This document shows, one piece after another, positions 1-4,946 of a stretch of DNA of 7,029 bases. Each line of letters starts with the position of its first letter. Within the stretch, counting starts at the first letter, position 1. Under the pieces are notes generated by a model. That model searched no databases. It saw nothing but the letters and a program-made list of their open reading frames with translations, and was not told the DNA's origin. Position numbers and translations under genes: made by a program. The stretch is from CAYPOY01 sp964412395. GTDB lineage: Bacteria; Chloroflexota; Anaerolineae; B4-G1. The stretch covers positions 1 to 7,029 of the forward strand of contig CAYPOY010000282.1 of NCBI GenBank assembly GCA_964412395.1, given 5' to 3'.

Positions 1-310
1 TGATGTCCAGTTTCTTGACCAGCCCGGCCCCCAGCCAGAGGTCCAGTTCGGTCACTCCCTGCCCGGCCACCCGCAGGTCGCGCTTGCCCTGGCGGACGAC
101 CTCCCGCACGAGACTCATCGGGCAGCGCACGGTGCCGTACAGTTCGGTGCCGACGTAGCAGCCGTCATAGACGAAGCGGGAGACGGCCTCCGTCTCCGTC
201 ATCACCTTATCCACCAACGCCCGCGACTTCTTCCCCCGGTTCCACTCGCGGAAGGCGTTCAAGTCGGGGGGCTGGATCAGTTCACCGATTCCAGATTCGA
301 TGACGTGCAA
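1..310 (-). CDS. CoA-transferase family I, alpha subunit (GctA/AtoD-like), N-terminal part, runs off window
   Basis: The first 103 residues of a protein whose 3' end lies beyond base 1. After about 30 leading residues the translation shows DKVMTETEAVSRFVYDG, then PMSLVREVVRQGKRDLRVAG and LDLWLGAGLVKKLD. This is the usual N-terminal pattern of alpha subunits of family I CoA-transferases: a 'sLeEAvsrfvkDG' start, a 'P..Lv.eiirqGkrdL' helix and an 'l.GaG.v.k.d' turn. These enzymes are cytosolic and move CoA between acyl groups, with the catalytic Glu on the beta subunit or domain, which is not visible here. The start is TTG at 310, because AGGAGG sits 7 bases upstream and no ATG or GTG is as well placed. 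The first 34 bases overlap the end of the Rpn-like gene in another frame, so the two may be translationally coupled. The acyl substrate cannot be told from this fragment. Confidence 0.82.
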   Translation of the reverse strand, partial: MHVIESGIGELIQPPDLNAFREWNRGKKSRALVDKVMTETEAVSRFVYDGCYVGTELYGTVRCPMSLVREVVRQGKRDLRVAGQGVTELDLWLGAGLVKKLDI

Positions 311-1212
311 GGTGATACCTCCTGATAGGATGTCATTGTGGCCGCCGCTACTTCCAGAGATGCTCTAAACTCGTCTATGCTCTCCGCGCTGGCCGCGTCC
401 ACCAACAACTGTCGCAGTACTTTGGTTTCCTTCACCCTTTGTAACTGCGTTGCCAGATCCTCGACAGCACTGCCCGGAAGGTCAAAGTGCGTCTGTACCA
501 GGTGCAGCACGGCCTCGGACAGACCCTTCTGGATCCCTTCCTGGAGGCCTTCCTGTCGTCCCTCCTGAATGATCTCTTGATACCACGGTGACTCTCTCAA
601 CACAGCCATTTCCCACCTCACAATCTGCCGTACTCGTTCGGCATCCATCATAAAGCTGGCAAAGAGCGCCAGCGCCACTTCCATCTCCTCACCTGCGCCC
701 CGCTCCTGCAGCACCCGCGCTCCGGCGTGCACCACGTTCTCATCCGCTCCCCTCATCAACGGCGTCAATGGCACCAGCGCCAATGGTCCCTGTTCCACCA
801 CCTCCCACGCTTCCAGTGTCCACGCTTTCACTACCCGAAAGTCCCGGCGTGCCACCAGACCCCGAAACTCGCTGTAGTACCGGTCGGGCAGACTCACACC
901 CGGAGAGGGTGGCAGCAGGTAGAACACCAAAGGATACGCCAGCAGCTTGTACTTCTCCTCGGCCAACGCGGCATACGCTTGCATCCGCCGGGGCATCCTT
1001 GGATCGTAGTGGAGTTGCAGTTCGACCAGCAGCAGGAAGGGGCCTTCTATGTCCCGCACCCGCAGCAGTGCATCACTATGCCGCAGCACGTGCTGAAACT
1101 CGGCGCTCAGGAACTCTTCCACTTCCAGCGTTGGGTCGGCCAGCATCCAGCGCACCCACTCCTCGGGTGCATCTCCAAACAGCCACTTGCCACTCACGTC
1201 CGCTTTGCCCAT
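277..1212 (-). CDS. Rpn/YhgA-like PD-(D/E)XK nuclease family protein
   Basis: A 311-residue protein of the Rpn (recombination-promoting nuclease, 'putative transposase' YhgA-like) family. Numbered from the chosen ATG, it has HSDALLRVR (D47), then FLLLVELQ (E64, Q66), then the MPRRMQAY motif ending near residue 80. This is the family's D...ExQ...R..Y nuclease signature. Near residues 217-230 it has the QEG/QKG repeats that many members carry before a final helical segment. Known members cut DNA and promote RecA-independent recombination; that role here is by homology. An upstream in-frame ATG at 1338 would add 42 residues of low-complexity sequence with no family match and would lie upstream of the promoter at 1233-1261, so ATG 1212 is preferred; its only ribosome site is a weak AGAGAG. 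The last 20 or so residues look like a non-conserved tail and overlap the next gene by 34 bases. Confidence 0.8.
   Translation of the reverse strand: MGKADVSGKWLFGDAPEEWVRWMLADPTLEVEEFLSAEFQHVLRHSDALLRVRDIEGPFLLLVELQLHYDPRMPRRMQAYAALAEEKYKLLAYPLVFYLLPPSPGVSLPDRYYSEFRGLVARRDFRVVKAWTLEAWEVVEQGPLALVPLTPLMRGADENVVHAGARVLQERGAGEEMEVALALFASFMMDAERVRQIVRWEMAVLRESPWYQEIIQEGRQEGLQEGIQKGLSEAVLHLVQTHFDLPGSAVEDLATQLQRVKETKVLRQLLVDAASAESIDEFRASLEVAAATMTSYQEVSPCTSSNLESVN
318..323 (-). promoter_or_regulatory. Shine-Dalgarno AGGAGG that sets the TTG start of the CoA-transferase
   Basis: On the minus strand AGGAGG (plus-strand cctcct) is followed by TATCACC and then TTG. A full anti-16S match at 7-base spacing decides this start codon. 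The site lies inside the coding sequence of the upstream Rpn-like gene. Confidence 0.75.
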
Positions 1213-1232
1213 CGTTTTTCTCTCTTGGACTG

Positions 1233-1261
1233 AGTATAGCTCATTCTGGCTCTGGTTGCAA
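1233..1261 (-). promoter_or_regulatory. Sigma70-type promoter for the Rpn-like gene
   Basis: Reading the minus strand, TTGCAA (1261-1256, 4 of 6 to TTGACA) is separated by exactly 17 bases from TATACT (1238-1233, 5 of 6 to TATAAT). Transcription would start near 1226, giving a leader of about 15 bases before ATG 1212. The -35 box lies inside a 10-base palindrome, GGTTGCAACC (1254-1263), which could be a protein-binding site or chance. The promoter makes the Rpn-like gene a separate transcription unit from the kinase remnant upstream. Confidence 0.6.
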
Positions 1262-1294
1262 CCGACAACGTGGGGGGATGCCCCGCTTTCTTCT

Positions 1295-1648
1295 CTAATC
1301 GGCGAGGGGCAGCCAGACGGTGAAGGTGCTGCCCACATCCACCTGGCTCTCCACTGTCACCCGCCCGCCGTGCAGTTCCACGATCCCCTTTACAACCATC
1401 AGCCTCAGGCCGGTCTCGGCTACCCGCTGTGCCTGTGGCTCCTCCTCCCGGAAGAACCGCTCGAAGATGTGTGGTAGATCCTCCTCTGGTATTGCCTCCC
1501 CTGTGTCCGACACCGCCACCGTGGCCCAGACGTGTCCTGCCTCTTCCTCTGTCCCGGTGGAGACCATCACCTTGCTCCCCTCCGGCGTGTAGCGGATCGC
1601 GTCCCCCACCAGGTTGCTCAACACTTGCATCATCTGCTCTGGGTCCAC
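1295..1648 (-). CDS. Detached, degenerate HATPase_c domain of the split histidine kinase
   Basis: 117 residues starting at GTG 1648, which overlaps the TAG stop of the PAS-HisKA frame (TAGTG). The sequence is plainly the ATP-binding half of a histidine kinase: DPEQMMQVLSNLVGDAIRYTPEG (N-box region, 2-24), DTGEAIPEEDLPHIFERFFR (G1 and F boxes, 48-67), ETGLRLMVVKGIVELHGG (G2 box, 78-95), and a final VGSTFTVWLPL. The scaffold is well kept, but nucleotide-contact residues are changed. The N-box Asn that normally ligates Mg is Asp16, the second Gly of DxGxG is Ala52, and the G2 box GxGLGL reads ETGLRL (Glu78, Arg82). ATP binding is therefore doubtful. It most likely was the C-terminus of the 807-residue protein upstream, now in a -1 frame. 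No ribosome site precedes the GTG, so independent translation would depend on re-initiation. It could equally be annotated as the 3' part of a pseudogene. Confidence 0.75.
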   Translation of the reverse strand: MDPEQMMQVLSNLVGDAIRYTPEGSKVMVSTGTEEEAGHVWATVAVSDTGEAIPEEDLPHIFERFFREEEPQAQRVAETGLRLMVVKGIVELHGGRVTVESQVDVGSTFTVWLPLAD

Positions 1649-4071
1649 TAGAGAAACCCGGTTTCTGGCCGGTACTCCAGCGTCAGTCCCCTCTCCTGGG
1701 CCATCGCCTGGTGTCTGGCAACGGCCATCCCGGTCAACTCATTGAGGGAGGTCGGGCAGCGCTCCATCTGCAGTCGTCCGGTGTAGATGCGAGAAAGCAA
1801 CAGGATGTCCTCCCCCAGTCGTGCCTGGTCGTTCACTTCCTGCACCAGCGCGTCCAGGTACTTATTCCATCCCTCGTCCTCCGGGGACGTCCGCTGCATC
1901 AGATACGCGTACGACTTGATCGTCGTGACCGGTGTGCGCAGCTCGTGGGCGACGTTGTCTATGAACATGGTCTTCATCCGCTCTAATGCCTTGAGGTGGC
2001 TGACATCGTGGATGTCTACCACCGCCGCCGCTTCCCTCCCCTCTCTCCCCTCCCGCTTGCGGGGGGGGCTGGGGGGGGGCGAGATCAGTGCAGCGCTCAG
2101 TTCCAGGTCCAGCCCTGTCAGTTCCAGCGATGAAACCGGGTTTTTTCCTGAAAACCTGGTTTCTTCAGCGCACGCCTGCCGCGCCACGCTCTGTACCGCC
2201 TCCCGCAGCCGGCCCGCCTCTTCCGGCGAGAGGGTCTGGGTAAGCCACGCCTGGGCCACCGGATTGGCCTGGACGATACTCCTTTGCTCGTTGGTAACGA
2301 CGATGCCGTCGGTGGTGCTACGCAGGATCGCGTCCAGCCGGGCGTACTGGGTCTGGAGTTCGGCGGTGCGCTCGTCTACCATCTGTTCCAGCCGCTCGGA
2401 GTACTCCCGCAGCGCCTCCTCTGCCCACTTGCGCTCGGTGATGTCCTGCAATATACCCACTAAGCGAACAGGGTTGCCGTTTCCCTTCTCTGTAATGCTG
2501 ATGGAAGCAAGCGTAACATAACTGCCGTCTTTCTTCCTAAATCGGTATTCGGCTGTGGCACGACCTAACGTCTCAATAGCCTCCTCTTGCAGAATTGATA
2601 AAACCTCATCTCTATCCTCAGGGTGTATTCTTTCTGCCCAGCCCTCAATGTCAACTTGGGCAAATTCTTCAGGCGTATATCCTGTAATCTCTTCAATCGC
2701 GCCGCCCCAGATAACCTTGCCTGTGGCGATATCATAACTAAATGTAAATCCCCTTGCTGCTTCTATCGCCGCTGATGCCTGTCTTTCACTTCTCTGCAGC
2801 GCCTCCTCCGCCCGCACCCGCTCGGTGATGTCTTTAACCGTCGCGAAGTAACTGATTACACTCCCTTGCTTGTCCTTTATCCAAGAGGGGCTGACAATCA
2901 CTGGAAAGTGCTCGCCGTTTCTCCGCATGAAAGTCAATTCAGAGTCGCCGAATTCGCCCCGCAGGGTCTTCTGGAAGGCCCTCTCTATCTCTCCGTATGC
3001 ATCCGGTGGCCAATAGGGGTACGGTGGCCCGACTCCGATGAGCTCCTCTCTTGAGAAGCCAGTCATCTGGCTAAGAGCAGCGTTGACATCAATATGAACG
3101 CCGTGACTATCGAGTACGGAGAATCCATCTTGCATCGAAGCGATAAGATCACCTGAGAACTTCTTTGCCTCCTGCAGCGCCTCCTCCGCCCGCACCCGCT
3201 CGGTGATGTCGGCGAAGGTGCCAACCACACCCTCAAGCTCGCCGGCCTCGTTTATAAGCGGTGCAGCGCTGACGTTGATCCAAGAGATGGAGCCGTTTGG
3301 GCGCTTGGCGCCCATTACCACATCTTTCACCGGACGCTTTTCCTTCATCGCGCGTGGACCAGCCATCTCCTCCGGCGGCATCGTTGTTCTATCAGGGCGG
3401 AGGATCTCCCACTCTGGAGCAACGTAATTGCGAGCTTCGATCTCAGAACGCTTGAGCCCCAGGATGCGCTCTGCCACAGGATTAGCTTGGACGATCTGAC
3501 CATCTGGGGCAGCGAAAATCATACCCTCAGCCATTGTGTTAAACAGGCCCCGAAGGCGTTCCTCGCTCTCCCGCAGCGCCTCCTCTGCCCGCTGGCGCTC
3601 GGTGATATCTTCTCCGATGATTTGGACGCCGACAGGCACACCATGCTCCAAGAGCAGCCTGCCTCTTATTTGGAGCCACATCCTTTTTCCGTCCTTGCGC
3701 TTGAACTGTATTTCCAGGGGACTGGGAGGTTTCCCCATCAATTTCTCTTTCATCCGTCTTCTCAAGAGCTTCACGGTTTCATGGGAAATTAGACTAAGCC
3801 TGAACGCACTCTTACCGACCAGCTCCTCGCGTGAGTAGCCTGTACCTTGTAGGATAGTTTTGTTTACATAGGTGAATTTGCCCTTGGTGTCCACATTGCA
3901 TATGCCGATGGGGGCCTCTTCCATCAAAGCCCTGTATTTTTCCTCAGATTCCCGCAGCGCCTCCTCCGCCCGCTTGCGCTCGATTTCTGCTGCTTCCAAT
4001 TCGGCAATCCGTTGGCGCATTTGCGCCAATTTGGCGATGAGTTGCTCTTTGGTCTTAACTTCATCTTTCAT
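1648..4071 (-). CDS. Multi-PAS sensor histidine kinase, PAS x5 and HisKA, truncated before its ATPase domain
   Basis: 807 residues with no signal peptide or membrane segment, so a cytosolic sensor. Residues 1-40 form a charged coiled coil. Four PAS/PAC modules follow at about 41-154, 168-287, 301-413 and 427-542, each ending in a DITER...RAEEAL linker. A second coiled coil (about 550-575) leads to a weaker fifth PAS (about 577-690), which is interrupted by repeat-derived stretches (EETRFSGKNPVSS near 636-648 and SPPPSPPRKREGREGRE near 662-679). HisKA follows with NVAHELRTP, phospho-acceptor His709. The frame stops at TAG 1650-1648 after PETGFL, exactly where the HATPase domain should begin; that domain is the next gene, in the -1 frame. 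GGAGG 8 bases before ATG 4071 supports the start. No response regulator is in the window. PAS ligands (haem, flavin, small molecule) cannot be read from sequence. It may be an intact phospho-acceptor scaffold or a broken gene. Confidence 0.85.
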   Translation of the reverse strand: MKDEVKTKEQLIAKLAQMRQRIAELEAAEIERKRAEEALRESEEKYRALMEEAPIGICNVDTKGKFTYVNKTILQGTGYSREELVGKSAFRLSLISHETVKLLRRRMKEKLMGKPPSPLEIQFKRKDGKRMWLQIRGRLLLEHGVPVGVQIIGEDITERQRAEEALRESEERLRGLFNTMAEGMIFAAPDGQIVQANPVAERILGLKRSEIEARNYVAPEWEILRPDRTTMPPEEMAGPRAMKEKRPVKDVVMGAKRPNGSISWINVSAAPLINEAGELEGVVGTFADITERVRAEEALQEAKKFSGDLIASMQDGFSVLDSHGVHIDVNAALSQMTGFSREELIGVGPPYPYWPPDAYGEIERAFQKTLRGEFGDSELTFMRRNGEHFPVIVSPSWIKDKQGSVISYFATVKDITERVRAEEALQRSERQASAAIEAARGFTFSYDIATGKVIWGGAIEEITGYTPEEFAQVDIEGWAERIHPEDRDEVLSILQEEAIETLGRATAEYRFRKKDGSYVTLASISITEKGNGNPVRLVGILQDITERKWAEEALREYSERLEQMVDERTAELQTQYARLDAILRSTTDGIVVTNEQRSIVQANPVAQAWLTQTLSPEEAGRLREAVQSVARQACAEETRFSGKNPVSSLELTGLDLELSAALISPPPSPPRKREGREGREAAAVVDIHDVSHLKALERMKTMFIDNVAHELRTPVTTIKSYAYLMQRTSPEDEGWNKYLDALVQEVNDQARLGEDILLLSRIYTGRLQMERCPTSLNELTGMAVARHQAMAQERGLTLEYRPETGFL
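1652..1666. repeat. 15-base palindromic repeat at the kinase break
   Basis: agaaacccggtttct has two 7-base inverted arms around one central base. It encodes PETGFL in the kinase frame, and the TAG stop (1648-1650) follows one base beyond its edge. Related copies occur at 2131-2165. Short palindromes of this type are, from memory, dispersed in some cyanobacterial and Chloroflexota genomes, including inside genes. Its position at the domain break suggests that its insertion or decay caused the frame change. Confidence 0.65.
2035..2082. repeat. GC-rich low-complexity insert with G8 and G9 tracts in the kinase
   Basis: A pyrimidine-rich run (2035-2053) is followed by a short hairpin, cccgcttgcggg (2052-2063), then eight G (2061-2068), CT, and nine G (2071-2079). 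On the coding strand it reads SPPPSPPRKREGREGRE, between the fifth PAS and HisKA. The pattern resembles a dispersed intergenic element (cctcccgcttgcggg followed by a G-rich arm) that has landed in frame. Tracts of this length are prone to slippage and to sequencing error. Confidence 0.6.
2131..2165. repeat. Two diverged copies of the AGAAACCSGGTTTCT palindrome inside the kinase
   Basis: Copy one is near 2131-2146 (tgaaaccgggtttttt) and copy two near 2150-2165 (gaaaacctggtttctt), head to tail with a spacing of 19 bases. They are translated in frame as ETRFSGKNPVSS within the fifth PAS region, a stretch unlike any PAS secondary-structure element. This is the same element family as 1652-1666. 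Confidence 0.6.
2409..3982 (-). repeat. Five near-identical linkers between PAS modules
   Basis: The same stretch of about 37 bases recurs at 2409-2445, 2796-2832, 3174-3210, 3573-3609 and, in shortened form, 3954-3982, with steps of 378 to 399 bases. Copies 2794-2832 and 3172-3210 are identical over 39 bases; the others differ by a few bases. They encode the (D)ITER.RAEEAL. linker helix that joins each PAS to the next, so this is a coding repeat with unusually high nucleotide identity compared with the modules between. Confidence 0.85.
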
Positions 4072-4079
4072 CTCGCGTA

Positions 4080-4084
4080 CCTCC
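4080..4084 (-). promoter_or_regulatory. Shine-Dalgarno GGAGG for the kinase
   Basis: GGAGG on the minus strand lies 8 bases upstream of ATG 4071. It fixes the kinase start and lies just after the stop of the small upstream reading frame. Confidence 0.65.
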
Positions 4085-4087
4085 CCA

Positions 4088-4240
4088 CTACCCGAGCGCA
4101 GACGGCCTCTGCAAGGTGTCCGTTATGAAAAGGGCACTGAAGCGCAGTGACGCCTCGACGTAATGGGCCATGGTCTGGTGCAGGTTGACAATGTCCATGG
4201 TGTGCACGTCCTCGCTGCCGTGAATGGTGACCCGCCCCAA
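4088..4240 (-). CDS. Small unrecognised ORF between the TPR gene and the kinase
   Basis: A frame open from 4270 to the TAG at 4090-4088 gives GRVTIHGSEDVHTMDIVNLHQ, then TMAHYVEASLRFSALFITDT, then LQRPSALG. Its composition and GC-rich third positions look like a real protein, unlike the Arg/His-rich translation of the competing frame over the same bases. The start is uncertain: TTG 4240 (50 residues, AGGA only 3 bases upstream) or ATG 4198 (36 residues, GAGG 11 bases upstream). It begins 5 bases after the TPR stop and ends 16 bases before the kinase start, so co-translation is likely. The middle could form an amphipathic helix. I recognise no family. It may be a small partner of the TPR protein or kinase, or the remains of a longer C-terminus. 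Confidence 0.42.
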   Translation of the reverse strand: MGRVTIHGSEDVHTMDIVNLHQTMAHYVEASLRFSALFITDTLQRPSALG

Positions 4241-4245
4241 CAGTC

Positions 4246-4842
4246 CTACGTTTTCTCGGATTGGTGTTCTTTAAGCGCCTGCCTGGCCGCGTGGGCGTAG
4301 ATCGAAGTGGGCAGTGCATCAATCGCCTCGTTGAGGTGGCGGATGGCCTCGGCCTCGCGCCCCGTGCGCCGGCAGGCTAGCCCTAAGTTGTAGTAGCCGG
4401 CGGCCAGGTACCTGGCACCTGGCCGCAACTTCTCGTCGGCCAACACTTCCTCCAGCGTGAGACGTGCCGCCTCTGGTTCCTGCATGCGCAACTGGGCCAC
4501 TCCACGGTTGATGAGCACGATCTGGCGGCTGACGACATCGGGTCCCAGGCGCAGGGCCAGGCGAAAGAGCGCAAGTGCCTGATCGTACCGCCCTCTGGAG
4601 GTGAACCAGTTGCCCAGGTCAACTAGCAGCCGCACCCGCATGGTGACCAGGTAGATAACGAGGAGGAAAAGGACGGGGTGGATTGGCACGGAGGCAAAGG
4701 CGAGCGCAGTGCCGACGGTGGTGACGATCAGCCCTTCGACGGCGAAGCGGGTGGACAGCCCCTGTCGGCGCATGAAGGAGAGAGCGCCAAAGCCGAGGAG
4801 GTAAAGCAGGCCGATCAGTAGTATTAGCAGGGAAGGATGCAT
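4246..4842 (-). CDS. Small membrane-anchored TPR protein
   Basis: 198 residues. The N-terminus carries three hydrophobic stretches at about 4-22, 33-53 and 56-69, which suggests an inner-membrane anchor. From about residue 73 onward come tetratricopeptide-like helix pairs: LGNWFTSRGRYDQALALFRLALRLGPD (73-102, the clearest repeat), a second at about 106-137 (NRGVAQLRMQEPEAARLTLEE), and a third at about 147-178 (YYNLGLACRRTGREAEAIRHLNEAI). TPRs bind proteins, so this is probably a membrane-tethered docking or assembly factor facing the cytoplasm; the partner is unknown. ATG 4842 is the only start that keeps the first hydrophobic segment. No Shine-Dalgarno precedes it, and the bases immediately upstream belong to the octamer repeat. 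It lies in the same direction as the ATPase pair and the kinase, but the repeat spacer could separate them transcriptionally. Confidence 0.72.
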   Translation of the reverse strand: MHPSLLILLIGLLYLLGFGALSFMRRQGLSTRFAVEGLIVTTVGTALAFASVPIHPVLFLLVIYLVTMRVRLLVDLGNWFTSRGRYDQALALFRLALRLGPDVVSRQIVLINRGVAQLRMQEPEAARLTLEEVLADEKLRPGARYLAAGYYNLGLACRRTGREAEAIRHLNEAIDALPTSIYAHAARQALKEHQSEKT

Positions 4843-4843
4843 T

Positions 4844-4943
4844 TTGGTAGATTGGTAGGTTGGTAAATTGGTAGGTTGGTAGATTTGGTGGAATGGCGAC
4901 CAGCTTCCCAGTCTACCAATTTACCAGTTTCCCAATCTACCAA
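4844..4943. repeat. TTGGTARR octamer array with inverted copy, long hairpin
   Basis: From 4844 to 4883 the plus strand is a head-to-tail run of TTGGTAGA, TTGGTAGG, TTGGTAAA, TTGGTAGG and TTGGTAGA. From 4911 to 4943 the inverse CCARTYTA-type units occur. The 33-base arms 4844-4876 and 4911-4943 pair at about 26 positions around a 34-base loop. The element fills nearly all of the 104-base gap between the second ATPase gene (stop at 4947-4949) and the TPR start. There is no T tract, so it is not a classical terminator, though such a stem could protect the upstream message or attenuate the downstream one. Confidence 0.8.
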
Positions 4944-4946
4944 TGC

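Noticed and set aside
1270..1286. GGGG-CAT-CCCC hairpin after the kinase remnant as a terminator
   Set aside because: The stem is only about four pairs and has no T tract on the minus strand, so I cannot support a terminator call.
727..1298. Two overlapping plus-strand frames of 168 and 176 codons
   Set aside because: Both lie opposite the Rpn-like gene and have biased His/Gln- or Pro/Ala-rich composition without domains.
1213..1338. 42-residue N-terminal extension of the Rpn-like protein from ATG 1338
   Set aside because: No family similarity, overlaps the kinase remnant, and lies upstream of a good promoter; ATG 1212 fits the family start.
1648..1666. Programmed -1 ribosomal frameshift joining HisKA to HATPase
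   Set aside because: No canonical slippery heptamer exists in the kinase frame, and the ATPase motifs are eroded, which fits damage better than a maintained recoding site; kept only as an alternative to test.
4068..4322. Minus-strand 84-codon frame over the TPR end and kinase leader
   Set aside because: Arg/His/Pro-rich composition and overlap with both neighbours; the frame ending at 4088 has far more protein-like sequence over the same bases.
4844..4943. CRISPR-like array
   Set aside because: Units are 8-base direct repeats with no spacers, and the two halves are inverted relative to each other.
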